64,000 nt of DNA from Bacilliculturomica massiliensis (GCF_900605495.1 NZ_LR027603.1:62001-126000), one strand, 5' to 3'; counted from the first letter of the stretch, positions 14,227 through 23,412 are shown. Notes: generated from the sequence alone by a model not told the origin. Translations and numbers: made by a program.

Positions 14227-17073
14227 TCAGCCCGCTTCTTCTCGAATCTCATCTACCATGGCCTGAATAGAAGCATAGTCCTTTGATGATCGCGATCTTG
14301 TATCTCGATTATACGCAGTAAACCCTCCTTCCGCATTCTTCACCACAGCTATTGAATGAAGGCCATCAAAGGGATTGACAACAGGTCCAATGGTGTTATT
14401 CCAATAGGAAATGATCGCCACATCGCAGGCCTGTATCTTTGCGTCCCATTGGCTCAATGTAGACGCCTTGTACTCAACTGCATTATATTTCAATTTTTTG
14501 AAAAAGTCGTCCGCCTTCCACCAGCACGTTCCCAGCTCGCCCTGAGCAAACAGCGCGTTTAATTGACCCCAATTGGCTATGGTATTCATTTTATGTTTGT
14601 TTTCCAAAGCAATCAGTGCATTGTACATTGCAATGATCTCACACCCGTTATAATTCATCTCCCGCGAACCATAGTGCATATAATAAATCGCAGATCGAGT
14701 GGATTGCTGTCCGTTTACATAGCCACCTACCTTCCCATCGCCTGGAATACTGATATTCGCTTCATTATACAAATAATTCGCTCTGGCGCTGGCCAGTCTG
14801 GCGCTGGCTCCCACTTCCTTCGCTGCGGGCACCACAGGGGAATAGATTCCGTGCTGGCCTATATACAGATCCCGATAGACTGCCGCCTTGTCCACGATCA
14901 TTCGGCTGTTCTGAATGCGGGCGTTGCCCTTGGCAATGCTGTATTCTCGTTTCCTTCCCATAATGTTCACCTCCGCGGCTCCTTTGGTCACATTGTAAAC
15001 GAGGTACTTTTTCTCCTCCAGATTCTCATTGGTGGCGCCGTTGTCCAGCTGCTTGGCTACGTCCAGAACCACCTTCCGCAGATACCCTTCCCCCCGCTGC
15101 AGATCCTTGTTGCGGCGGAAACGTCTGTCCTTTTCCAGCTCCGATATCGTACCCCTCGTAGCCGGGGAGAACGCCGCATCTTCAGATATGTTGTAATCCA
15201 GTCCGCTGGTATCCCGCACTGTCGCCATTGGTTTTGTCAAATATTCTGTATTTTCTTCCTGCCGGCTCTCCAGATAGGGAATCGGACCCGCCCAGGCTAT
15301 ATTGCTTCCGCTCGCCTGACAGGGCCGTTCATTGTTCGACATCCCAATATCCAGCGCCATTGCTCCCTTTCCCGATTGGCTCATGGCCTGCTCCGGGTCC
15401 GGAGCCATTTTCCCGATCACCTGACCCCTGCTGACCGCTTCTCCCACACGCATTGAAGAAGGTCCCTGCAAGTTGCCGTAGCGCGCCTGCATGTAATTTC
15501 CATTATATTTAAAGTCTATGTACAGTACATATCCGTACGCCTTTGAGTATCCTTTATACGCCACCACTCCGTCGCAGACCGAGTATACGCTGCTGTTTAA
15601 CGGGCCCTGTATGCTGATTCCCTGATTAAATACGGCGCACTGGTCGTCCAGCTCTCCATACCAAAGTGTCACCTCCTGGGAATCGGCGGGCCATTTCAAC
15701 TCGTCTGAGTTGTCTGGTATCTCTGCGGAAGGTACAACAATGCGGCCTTCGTCACTGATTATATAGAGCTGATCATAGTCGTTTCCAAATACGATATAGC
15801 CATTGCTGGCGGCCATGCCCTGCAGAGCATAGGTGCCGCTGGAAGTGGCCCATTTCTGTGCGCCCGAGGCATCGTAGCAGTAACCTGCGCCGGTTGCTGA
15901 ATTAGTATTTACATACAAATAATCTGCATCATCTGCTTGATACACCAGCACAGAACCCTGTATCGGTCCCGGAGTCGCCACAGTAGTCACAGCGTGCGTT
16001 GACCTGTTTATCTTCTGGATGCCTCCCGTGTCAAACCCGCTGTAGTAGCCTACATAGATGTCGGTAGACGTAACGGTGGGGGTAGATGTTGATGTGGCCG
16101 CCAGACTTGCCTTCCAATTAAACACCGGATTCCCGTTGTTATGATCAAAACACCACAGATAACCGCCCTGACTGGTAAAATACAGTGAATCGTCTACCAG
16201 TGAAATGGTACTGCGGACATTTCCGGCACTGAGATTCCCATCCACTGTATTCAGATTGACAGGATCAGCAGACGAGCCGAAGCCGCTGCCTACTGGCTGA
16301 GCATACAGGTACCCACCGTCGCCGCCGAAATAGACATAATCGCCGCTCACCACAGCGCCTGCCCAGTAGAAACCGCCGTTGTCCGGATTGTATGGCAGAA
16401 GTTCATCGATTTCTCCAGTCTGGCTGTCGAGATGTGCCTGATAGTATGTTCCCGAATTAGCAGACCAGGTCCCGAAATACAAATATTCACCGATCTTTAC
16501 GATAGGTGTGTTGATCTGATTGTTGTCGGGCAGGCTGTAGGTCCACTGGGTCGTGGGCGTATCGTCGAGCCCTGTTACCTTTGTAATGGAACCGACCACG
16601 CCGCGTAAATTGCCGTTATCCGTCATCCGATTGTACTCGGTAGTCCCTACATAAATAGCCCCGGCTGTCGTGTCCAGATACGGCGTGGACAGCTGGAACC
16701 CACTGGTCTGGCTAAGCTGTATGTTCCAGACCAACTCACCCGTCATACAATTCACTTTAGCTAGACGACCGCCGCCGGCATCGCCGCTGACCGTATATCC
16801 GTCATACAGTACATAAGCGAACGTTCCGTCAGCAGTAGTCTCCATCACCGGCGCCGCATTGATGCCGTCCCATCCGGATCCATTGTTAGGAAGCGTCAGC
16901 TTCAACTCATCAAGACTCCCCGTCGGCGTGGCATCTGTCACCAGCCCGTTGTGCATCTCATTCCCCTAGTAGGTGTGCCAATTCGTAGAAGCGAAGGCTG
17001 CTCCGCTCATACTGAGTACCATGGAAAGTGACAGCGCTGCCGCCAAAATCTTTCTCATATGCTTTTTCAACAT
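14227..17073 (-). pseudogene. Secreted PQQ-propeller / M23-like / C39-like protein with in-frame amber codon
   Basis: 948 codons if read through one TAG. The ATG at 17073 (AAAGGAGAACTGAGAGA upstream) starts a clear signal peptide (MLKKHMRKILAAALSLSM..., ending GAAFA). Codon 36 is TAG (16966-16968), inside WHTY-stop-GNEMHNG, and the frame stays open afterwards for 912 codons. PQQ-type proteins often have a W-x-x-(F/Y)-(Q/R)-G-N/D motif here, so TAG probably replaces CAG (Gln). The mature part has a beta propeller (~45-450), an M23-peptidase-like domain (~475-590) that has lost its His/Asp metal ligands (FNQGIS for HxGxD, ALDIGM for HLHFE), and a C39/papain-like domain (~755-940) with Cys in NYNGCEIIAM and His in GLHSIAVV. 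An ATG at 16956 could start a leaderless form. Point mutation, readthrough or sequencing error all remain possible. Confidence 0.75.
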
Positions 17074-17232
17074 TCTCTCAGTTCTCCTTTACTGCTATAC
17101 ATCAACCTATTTTCATCTCTCTGCTGCTCAGAGCTGCAACAACCATTTGTCCTGCGTATTTTATCGGCACTAACTTTCACAGGGTAAAAACTTTTGAAAC
17201 ACATGGAATATCAGAACCATAATTTTCGACAC

Positions 17233-17259
17233 AAAAAAAGCTGTGGAGCATTCCACAGC
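17233..17259 (-). terminator. Rho-independent terminator
   Basis: On the minus strand GCTGTGGA-ATGC-TCCACAGC (8 bp) is followed by seven T residues. It lies about 160 bases upstream of the signal-peptide start of the secreted protein. It must end a transcript coming from the 17.3-17.8 kb region, which holds a cobalamin riboswitch but no protein gene. Confidence 0.8.
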
Positions 17260-17515
17260 AAGATCATTCTCTCAGAAAACACAATACCACATCCTCTTTC
17301 AAATCCCTTCCGCTGTGAAATAGGAACGCCTTTCCCTTTGTTTTGAAGGAGCAGGGACTTTTCGGACACAGCGCAATTTCTGCGCCGAAAAGCCCCTGCG
17401 GATGAAAAGGCAATTTCAGCCAACATACTGGGATCGTACTGTCTGATCCCGGGATCAGTCCGCGATACGTGACCGCGGCAGCCGAAAGCTCGCTTTCAGC
17501 TGCAGAGATGAGAAA
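17260..17515 (-). other. Structured non-coding stretch between riboswitch 2 and a terminator
   Basis: No credible protein is encoded. On the minus strand several stems are visible: GCAGCTGAAAGC/GCTTTCGGCTGC (17478-17503), the perfect palindrome CTGATCCCGGGATCAG, and a nested stem GGGCTTTTCGG...CCGAAAAGTCC enclosing GCGCA-GAAAT-TGCGC (about 17356-17398). With the terminator at 17233-17259 this could be a riboswitch-controlled small RNA. That is inference; an eroded gene is the alternative. Confidence 0.35.
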
Positions 17516-17541
17516 CAAAAAACTGTGGCCAAAGGCCACAG
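17516..17541 (-). terminator. Rho-independent terminator behind cobalamin riboswitch 2
   Basis: On the minus strand ACTGTGGCC-TTT-GGCCACAGT (9 bp) is followed by TTTTTTG. It lies 60 bases after the riboswitch, in the position of an expression platform, and matches the arrangement behind riboswitch 1. Confidence 0.85.
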
Positions 17542-17601
17542 TCCGTATTTACTGTTATTCTGTTTCCGTTACATCACCAAAAATCCCCGTTGGTGTAACA
17601 T

Positions 17602-17779
17602 GGCATTATGCAGGTCTTCTGGCTCGTGTATCCTCATTTTCTGTTCGCCTTCCCGAAATAGATTCAGTGGCTGACGGGTTGTTCCCTATCTTGAACGAAA
17701 ACTCCACACTTACAGCGGCGGGACCGCGCAGGACTTGAACCTGCTTCCCTCTTAGCTGCCGGGGATCTCCCGACAGAAC
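17602..17779 (-). promoter_or_regulatory. Cobalamin (B12) riboswitch 2, orphan
   Basis: The minus strand shows AGAGGGAAGCAGGTTCAAGT, GCGGTCCCGCCGCTGTAA, the B12-box-like GCCACTGAAT, GGGAAGGCGAACAG, and ACGAGCCAGAAGACCTGC in the order of a cobalamin aptamer. The next protein gene in this direction starts at 17073, beyond two terminators. No B12-related gene follows. Candidate targets are a small RNA in 17260-17515 or, with readthrough, the secreted protein. Confidence 0.9.
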
Positions 17780-17892
17780 ATAAACCGATCATATTCAATT
17801 GGCCGGCGGTCGGTCCGCAAAAGACGACTGCCGCCTGACAGCTTTTATATTATCAGCATCCTGTGCCGCCGTCAACCCCCGAAAGCAAATTT

Positions 17893-18615
17893 CTAATTTT
17901 CTTTGACTTCCCTCATATTCAATATCTTGTGGACTGCAAACATCAGCGCCACTATACACAGAAAACCCAGCATGTTGACCGAGACGATCGTATAGTGGTC
18001 CAGCCTGGCGGAGACGAGTAACACCAGCGCCATCAGAAGGGCAGCGCCGCAGCCGATCCCAAACCGTCTCAAAATTTTTTTCCTGCTTTTCTCCTTCCCG
18101 TCCATTCTGCCGCCCGGCAGGCTGAAGGCGTTTTTGGCAATGTACAACACAATGCCGCAGGCCGCAGCCGTCACCGCCGCGTACTGCAGCAGATCCCCCA
18201 GTGTGATGACGATGCTGAGTTCCGGCCTACTGCCTGTGACCAGCGCTCTGATCAGGTAATAGGTCTCCGGGGAGAGCGCCAGCTTTACCGCCCCCAGTAC
18301 CGCCGTACACAGCACCAGCGTATCCAGCGCTTCAAGAACGCGCTCCCCGACGCCGGCCGGCGGCAGACTGGCGATGATCTGGTCACAAAAGCCCTGCAGA
18401 TCGCCCCCGGCGATCTCCCGCAGGCTTTCCCCTCTCTCCTGCGCGTCCAGCGTCATGGAAAGAAGATCGTTCCGCACCTCTTCCTGCCGGTTTTCCGAGA
18501 TGCCCGCGACCCGGATATAGCAGACCATATCTGTCATAGCCGTCCTGTTTTCCTCATTCAGCTTTCCATCCATCTCATTGTTCAAACGGTTCAGTTCCTT
18601 CACTCTTTTATTCAT
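17893..18615 (-). CDS. Membrane protein partnered with PadR regulator
   Basis: 240 residues. Residues 1-85 are a helical soluble domain like the N-terminal part of DUF1129/DUF1700-type (HAAS) proteins: RLNNEMDGKLNEENR... followed by a SLREIAGGDLQGFCDQI helix. About four membrane helices follow (95-115, 128-158, 185-205, 212-232), and residues 165-180 are basic. Its start overlaps the stop of the PadR gene by 8 bases (GAGGAGGAAACAGGG site), the usual arrangement of a PadR repressor with its membrane partner. The function is unknown. Confidence 0.7.
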   Translation of the reverse strand: MNKRVKELNRLNNEMDGKLNEENRTAMTDMVCYIRVAGISENRQEEVRNDLLSMTLDAQERGESLREIAGGDLQGFCDQIIASLPPAGVGERVLEALDTLVLCTAVLGAVKLALSPETYYLIRALVTGSRPELSIVITLGDLLQYAAVTAAACGIVLYIAKNAFSLPGGRMDGKEKSRKKILRRFGIGCGAALLMALVLLVSARLDHYTIVSVNMLGFLCIVALMFAVHKILNMREVKEN

Positions 18616-19024
18616 CCCTGTTTCCTCCTCTGATCTCTTCGGTCCGGCTTCCCGGCGCCGGCGGCGAGGGACGGTCGCTGTTCATGACCTGATTCACGGC
18701 ATTTTCCAGTTCCATCCAGCTTTTGGAAAAGCACCGCAGTTCCTCGATTCCCTTATCCGTGAGTGAAAAATATTTTCGTTTGGGCCCCAGCGCCGACTGC
18801 CGGTACTGAGCCGAGATCAGACCGTTCTTCTCCAGCCGCAGCAGCAGCGGATAGATCGTTCCCTCTGCGATCTCTGAGAATCCATATTGCCGCAGCTGTT
18901 GGGTTATCTCATATCCATAAGTCTCAGACCTGCCAATGACTTTCAGAATGCAGCCTTCTAACGTTCCCTTCAGCATCTGTGACGGTATCATCCCATTCTT
19001 CCCCCTCAGCTTTTCCCATCCCAT
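18608..19024 (-). CDS. PadR family transcriptional regulator (1)
   Basis: 138 residues. The PadR winged helix spans ~12-100: LKGTLEGCILKVI, ETYGYEITQQLRQYGF, AEGTIYPLLLRLEKNGLI and KRKYFSLTDKGIEEL, then a dimerisation helix. The start at 19024 has GGAAGGACAAA upstream; a second ATG at 18991 behind AGGGGGAAGAATGGG fits the usual family start equally well. It probably represses its own promoter, which holds two TACTTTGCA repeats. Confidence 0.85.
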   Translation of the reverse strand: MGWEKLRGKNGMIPSQMLKGTLEGCILKVIGRSETYGYEITQQLRQYGFSEIAEGTIYPLLLRLEKNGLISAQYRQSALGPKRKYFSLTDKGIEELRCFSKSWMELENAVNQVMNSDRPSPPAPGSRTEEIRGGNRDE

Positions 19025-19105
19025 TTTGTCCTTCCGGAAGTTTCAACGGATCTTTGACTGCCGCGTCTATAAGTCTCAGCCGTACGCATGTTCTGCACGG
19101 CACCG

Positions 19106-19169
19106 CCTATCTACATTGCAATGCAAAGTACCTTGACTATATGGTATTGCAAAGTAGTAGAAATGTCAA
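19106..19169 (-). promoter_or_regulatory. Promoter and direct-repeat operator of PadR gene 1
   Basis: On the minus strand TTGACA (19164-19169) and TACCAT (19141-19146) are 17 bases apart. The word TACTTTGCAAT overlaps the -10 spacer and recurs downstream as TACTTTGCATTGCAAT, about 30 bases away. Such repeated words around a padR promoter suggest autoregulation. Confidence 0.55.
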
Positions 19170-19271
19170 GAAAAAACATGCTGGTTTTTCTTGATTTTCG
19201 GGAACCTTTTTCCCTGTTCTGTTATCTTATATATGTCCGGACAAAATCAAACGAATGGAAATGGATAGCAA

Positions 19272-19787
19272 ATGACGAAAACGCAGTTTTGCACCCTCAT
19301 AAATGAATATCAGCTCAGTCTGTTCCGCCTGGCGAAAAGCATTCTGAAAAATGACGCCGACGCAGAAGACGCTGTTGGAGAGACCATATTGAAAAGCTAT
19401 GCAAAGCTCCATACACTGAAGGATGAAAGCAGCTTCAGACCCTGGATCTTCCGCATACTGATCAACGAGGCCTACGCGGCGGCAAAGCGCCGGAGCAAGG
19501 TCATCTGTATGGAAGATGCGGCCCAGGCCGAACAAGCAGGCTTTTCCGCAGGCGGTCTGCCCGGTTCGGCATCATACGCCGACGGCGGACCTTCCGCAGC
19601 CGATCTGCGGGAAGCCGTCGATCAACTGGAGGAAGAATTCCGCATCGTCACCCTTCTGTTCTATTATGAAGATCTCAGCCTGAAAGATATCGCCTCCGCT
19701 CTCCGCCTGCCGGAAGGAACCGTAAAATCCCGGCTTTCCAGAGCGCGCAGACAGCTCAGAGCGATGTTGGACGACAAAGGAGAATAA
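19272..19787 (+). CDS. ECF-type RNA polymerase sigma factor (1)
   Basis: 171 residues. Region 2 at ~8-75: LFRLAKSILKNDADAEDAVGETILKSYAKL, then FRPWIFRILINEAY. Region 4 at ~115-165: LEEEFRIVTLLFYYEDLSLKDIASALRLPEGTVKSRLSRARRQL. A linker of ~35 residues rich in Ala/Gly lies between. The start has only a weak ribosome site. The gene ends 2 bases before the DUF4179 gene, the classical sigma/anti-sigma pair. Divergent from PadR gene 1. Confidence 0.9.
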   Translation: MTKTQFCTLINEYQLSLFRLAKSILKNDADAEDAVGETILKSYAKLHTLKDESSFRPWIFRILINEAYAAAKRRSKVICMEDAAQAEQAGFSAGGLPGSASYADGGPSAADLREAVDQLEEEFRIVTLLFYYEDLSLKDIASALRLPEGTVKSRLSRARRQLRAMLDDKGE

Positions 19788-19789
19788 AA

Positions 19790-21226
19790 ATGGAAAGAGA
19801 AAAATTTAAGAATATGACGGATGATGAATTTGACAGCCGCCTGCGCCTTCTGGCGCAGAGGGAGACCGCCCCGCCTCCCCCGGGCTTCGAAGCGCGGATC
19901 CAGGCCCGGCTCCAGAGCCTTCCGGAGCAGACCCGCAGACCGTCCCGCAGGATCCGGCGGCTGCTGACAGCCGCCGCGGCTGTGGCTGTGATCGGCACTA
20001 TAACCGCCGCGGCGGCTCCCACGCTGTTTCCCATGGCGCGAAACGCGGTTTCCTACTTCGCCGCGCCCAGCGAATTCCGCTACCTGTCCCAGCAGGCGGC
20101 CTTTGAACGGTTCAGCGCCGCCGTGGGCGCCTCCACAGAGGATCAGGGCATTAAACTGACTCTGGACGATATTGCTGTCAGCGACAATTACATCAATGTT
20201 TTTTATACCGTTCAAAGCGACGCCCCCATCGTTCTCCGCGGAGACGACGGTACGCCGGAGAGCTGGCGGGCAGCCTGGACCGCGCCTGCCTTCTGGTTTA
20301 AAGCGGACGGGACCTACATCGATCCTGCTGCCCAGATCGAGACAGAGGGCCGGCTGGAAGACGCTTACACGCTGAAAGGGATGCAGCGCTTCGCCGTGAT
20401 GAACGCCCTTCCCGACACCTTCCAGCTGGAGCTTTATACCTCCGAAATGCTGGACAAAACCGGAGATTGGCACATTGCCGTGGGGATCGACAAGAGCGCT
20501 GTGGCCGCGGAAACGCTCACAGTGGAACCGGACAGAAAGATGACCGTCAACGCGGGCGGCACATCCCATCGTTTTACTGTCAGCCGCGTCAGCGTCTCGC
20601 CTTTCGGCGGGCAGCTGGTCCTGAGAGAACGGACCGGAAGCGTTCCATTCTGCAGTTTTGTACTGCGGGATGATCAGGGAAACTATCTGCCGGTACTCAA
20701 CGATTCGCTGCAGAGCAACTTCCTGTTTGCGATCTCCAACAGCTTTGAATTCCTTGGCGGCAGCACAGACATGAAAAGTCTCACGCTGGTACCCTACGAG
20801 GCCGCTCCTCCAAAGGACGAGAGGACCGGAGACGTGGATACCAGCGGAGATTCCGCCGCAGGCAGCCGTATTATCCCTGTGCAGGAGGCCGTGGGCGCCC
20901 TCATGGAAACCACGAATCTGGGCGGAGTGCACATCGACTCTCTGGATATCCGGGACGGCGTCGTCACCGTAGTCGGCACGCCCTACGGCGCCGCGGATCT
21001 GACATTCCAATTTGAACTGACCGACAAAAACGGTGAAGCGCTGGGCTGCTCTTCCTACGCCGAATACCATTACGACCGGACGAAGGGCACCGTGACCTGC
21101 GTCATCCGGCTGGATGCAGAGGCCGGCGAACTCGAACGTATTCAGCAGCGCATCGGCGGACTGAGCTATTACTGCCAGGAGATCCGGCTGCTGGAAGACC
21201 AGGCTGCAACGATTGAGATGAAATAG
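19790..21226 (+). CDS. DUF4179 anti-sigma-like membrane protein (1)
   Basis: 478 residues. The N-terminal ~50 residues are cytoplasmic (MTDDEFDSRLRLLAQRE, then a Pro-rich stretch) and would hold the sigma factor. A membrane helix spans ~58-80 (LLTAAAAVAVIGTITAAAA). The remaining ~390 residues are extracellular beta-rich domains of DUF4179/DUF5643 type (LDDIAVSDNYINVFYTVQSD, then LTLVPYEAAPP). It is coupled to the sigma gene two bases upstream. The signal sensed is unknown. Confidence 0.8.
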   Translation: MEREKFKNMTDDEFDSRLRLLAQRETAPPPPGFEARIQARLQSLPEQTRRPSRRIRRLLTAAAAVAVIGTITAAAAPTLFPMARNAVSYFAAPSEFRYLSQQAAFERFSAAVGASTEDQGIKLTLDDIAVSDNYINVFYTVQSDAPIVLRGDDGTPESWRAAWTAPAFWFKADGTYIDPAAQIETEGRLEDAYTLKGMQRFAVMNALPDTFQLELYTSEMLDKTGDWHIAVGIDKSAVAAETLTVEPDRKMTVNAGGTSHRFTVSRVSVSPFGGQLVLRERTGSVPFCSFVLRDDQGNYLPVLNDSLQSNFLFAISNSFEFLGGSTDMKSLTLVPYEAAPPKDERTGDVDTSGDSAAGSRIIPVQEAVGALMETTNLGGVHIDSLDIRDGVVTVVGTPYGAADLTFQFELTDKNGEALGCSSYAEYHYDRTKGTVTCVIRLDAEAGELERIQQRIGGLSYYCQEIRLLEDQAATIEMK

Positions 21227-21265
21227 CCGCAGCGGTAAATTTTCAAAGGGGTATCGATCTAACCG

Positions 21266-21316
21266 CCGGCGGGGGAAGAAGCGCGAGACCGTTTCTTCCC
21301 CCGCCGGCTTTTCATT
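21266..21316 (+). terminator. Rho-independent terminator
   Basis: The 16-bp stem GCCGGCGGGGGAAGAA/TTCTTCCCCCGCCGGC is followed by TTTTC. It ends the sigma/DUF4179 pair. Confidence 0.9.
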
Positions 21317-21348
21317 TGTTCGCAACAAAGCGATGGCTACAACAGCAC

Positions 21349-21409
21349 TTGACATACCTAGGTTATCTTAGTAAAATAAAAGAAGCAACATACTTAGACC
21401 ATCTAAGCA
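21349..21409 (+). promoter_or_regulatory. Promoter with two dyad operators upstream of PadR gene 2
   Basis: TTGACA (21349) and TAAAAT (21372) are 17 bases apart. The spacer is the dyad TACCTAGGTTATCTTAGTA. A second, related dyad TACTTAGACCATCTAAGCA lies at 21391-21409, centred 36 bases downstream. The shared pattern TAC(C/T)TAG-N5-CT(T/A)AG is a good candidate PadR operator for autorepression. Confidence 0.75.
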
Positions 21410-21425
21410 AAGGAGGCGAATACGC

Positions 21426-21770
21426 ATGCAGCTCGACAAAGGATTGATCGGTGGGAGCACCGTGCTCATGGTTCTGTCACTTCTGAAAGAAAAAGACTGT
21501 TATGGCTATGAGATCATCCGCCTGCTGGAACAGCGCTCCGACAGCACCTTTGAATTCAAGGAAGGATCCCTGTATCCGGTGCTGCATCGGATGGAAAACA
21601 GCGGATATGTCACATCCTACATGCACACCGCTGATTCGGGGAAGCAGCGCAGATATTACCGCATTACCGGAAAGGGCCAGGAACAGCTGGCTGAGGAAAG
21701 AAGACAGTGGGATATCTTTTCCCGATCTGTCAATAAGGTCATCCGCGGCGAAGCCTGCGGACTCGTGTGA
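21426..21770 (+). CDS. PadR family transcriptional regulator (2)
   Basis: 114 residues, the length of the compact PadR class. LDKGLIGGSTVLMVLSLLKEKDCYGYEII, then FKEGSLYPVLHRMENSGYV, then GKQRRYYRITGKGQEQL give the winged helix. A C-terminal helix (85-105) gives the dimer interface. AAAGGAGGCGAATACGC precedes the ATG. Followed by two membrane or exported protein genes. Confidence 0.9.
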   Translation: MQLDKGLIGGSTVLMVLSLLKEKDCYGYEIIRLLEQRSDSTFEFKEGSLYPVLHRMENSGYVTSYMHTADSGKQRRYYRITGKGQEQLAEERRQWDIFSRSVNKVIRGEACGLV

Positions 21771-21832
21771 TCCTCGGCGCATTTCGCCGCTTCCATCCCC
21801 AAAACGATACCAAGGAAGGCAGGTCTGATGCA

Positions 21833-22636
21833 ATGAACCCTACTGAAAAAAACAGCGCCTCTTCATCTCCCTCCGATCAGTTTTTGTCGCAGGTCCTTTC
21901 CTGCGTCAGATTCCGTTACGACCACGCGGTCATCCGCCAGGAGCTTTTGGACCATATTGAGGACCGCAAAGACAATTATATGGAAGAGGGCGTGAAAGAT
22001 GGGGAAGCGGAGATCCTGGCCGTATCCTGCATGGGCGACGCCAGGGAGCTGGGCGAAGCGCTGAACAGAGAACACAGCCCTCTGCTGGGCTGGATCTGGC
22101 GGATCAGCGGATGGGCCGCTTCCATTTGTGTTTTTCTGGCGGTGGTCCTGACCATACTTCCTCTGGGGCATATGATGCTGTCTCCCTTTATAAACAGCGC
22201 CGATAACATTCCACGGGATCAGATCGTCTACTCACAAAAAATGGAGGAACGCGTGCAGATCGACGACAGGGTCATCATCCTCCGCAAAGTCGTCTTTACA
22301 CAGACCGACCGAAACGCCGATACGGGTACGCTGCACATTCTCTGGGACAACTATGAAAAGCGTCTCCATTTCAGCGGATGGGGCTTTACCCTGTCAGACT
22401 GCCGCTTTACCGACCAGTCAGGCCGGGAATACCTGTTTTCCGGAGGTTACTCGTCCGCCGGGCCACTCAGTCGCTGCAGCACAGAACTGGACGGCTTTCC
22501 CAAAGGGGCGGAAACGCTGTATATCGACTACGACCGCTACCATCGGCAATTTCACATAGAGATTCCCCTGCTTCCGCCCGGATCGGGCACAGGTCCGATC
22601 TCAGGGACAAACTTACCGGGAGGTGACGCCTCATGA
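21833..22636 (+). CDS. Membrane protein with permease-prefix-like N-terminal domain
   Basis: 267 residues from the ATG at 21833 (AAGGAAGGCAGG nearby); a GTG at 21767 overlapping the padR stop is the alternative. Residues ~15-80 form a helical bundle domain (RQELLDHIEDRKDNYMEEG, then EILAVSCMGDARELGEAL) typical of HAAS/permease-prefix domains that travel with PadR regulators. One membrane helix spans ~95-120, and the extracellular part (~125-255) is beta-rich and not recognised. The next gene begins inside its stop codon (ATGA). Confidence 0.65.
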   Translation: MNPTEKNSASSSPSDQFLSQVLSCVRFRYDHAVIRQELLDHIEDRKDNYMEEGVKDGEAEILAVSCMGDARELGEALNREHSPLLGWIWRISGWAASICVFLAVVLTILPLGHMMLSPFINSADNIPRDQIVYSQKMEERVQIDDRVIILRKVVFTQTDRNADTGTLHILWDNYEKRLHFSGWGFTLSDCRFTDQSGREYLFSGGYSSAGPLSRCSTELDGFPKGAETLYIDYDRYHRQFHIEIPLLPPGSGTGPISGTNLPGGDAS

Positions 22637-23334
22637 ACAGAAAAAAGGCCCTGATCCGAAACCTGGCGCTGACCGCCGGATGCACTCTGCTGATCTACAC
22701 AGTCTCCGGCTTCTTTTTCGTCCCCGAATCTGCCTTTCGCGTGTCAGAACGCAGCAGCCATTACGGTCCCTCAGAGATCGTCTGTGTGGGCGACGCTGGC
22801 AGCGCGCAATATTTCTTCGGCTCCTTTGAAAACTATATCTCCCTCACGGAGATCAAACGGTATTATCTCCCTGTGCTGTGGACCATCGGCAACCAATACC
22901 TGGGCCATCGGCGGGATCTCTCACAGGCTCTGGATCCCCAGTACTCGTCCCATGTACTTTCCGATGGGCTGTCAAGTGCCGGGGCCGGACGCCGGGTCAT
23001 CGTTTACGGCTATGTGAACGATCCCTCCGTCACGCTCCTGGAACTAAATTACGGCGACGGCCATGTCCTGCGGCTGGATCTCCCGGATCCGGATGGCGGA
23101 TCATCTGCACAGTCTTTGCAGCGCCGGGTTTTGCTTCCCGGCGACGCGGCGGCCGCAGCGGCCCTGCCTTCTGACAACGGCGTTTTCTTTCTTTTCTGTT
23201 TCATTCAGCCGCCGGACTCCTCCGCAGTGATGTATTACCGATGGCTCCGCGGTCTCAGTTCCGACCAAACCCTTCTCTATGAATACAGTCCCCAGACCGG
23301 CGTCACCATCCCGCCGCCGGATTCCTCCTCATAG
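22633..23334 (+). CDS. Exported protein of unknown function
   Basis: 233 residues with one N-terminal membrane or signal segment (8-28), then a ~200-residue extracellular domain that I do not recognise. It starts 4 bases before the stop of the preceding gene with GGGAGGTGACGCCTC as the ribosome site, so the two are made together and may form a complex. It ends in a Pro/Ser tail. A terminator follows at 23357. Confidence 0.6.
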   Translation: MNRKKALIRNLALTAGCTLLIYTVSGFFFVPESAFRVSERSSHYGPSEIVCVGDAGSAQYFFGSFENYISLTEIKRYYLPVLWTIGNQYLGHRRDLSQALDPQYSSHVLSDGLSSAGAGRRVIVYGYVNDPSVTLLELNYGDGHVLRLDLPDPDGGSSAQSLQRRVLLPGDAAAAAALPSDNGVFFLFCFIQPPDSSAVMYYRWLRGLSSDQTLLYEYSPQTGVTIPPPDSSS

Positions 23335-23356
23335 TATAGATCTCTCTGACTTCCGG

Positions 23357-23388
23357 GCGCGCCTGCAAAACGGCGCGCTTTTCTTTTC
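23357..23388 (+). terminator. Rho-independent terminator
   Basis: The 7-bp stem GCGCGCC/GGCGCGC is followed by TTTTCTTTTC. It ends the second PadR operon. Confidence 0.8.
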
Positions 23389-23412
23389 TGTGCTATACTG
23401 ATAACGGCAGCT

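Noticed and set aside
17211-17539. Minus-strand frames of 71 and 91 codons behind cobalamin riboswitch 2
   Set aside because: They run through terminator stems and palindromes, lack convincing ribosome sites, and resemble no family; a non-coding role fits better.
19664-21355. 563-codon minus-strand frame opposite sigma 1 and DUF4179
   Set aside because: A shadow of two recognised coding genes in GC-rich DNA.
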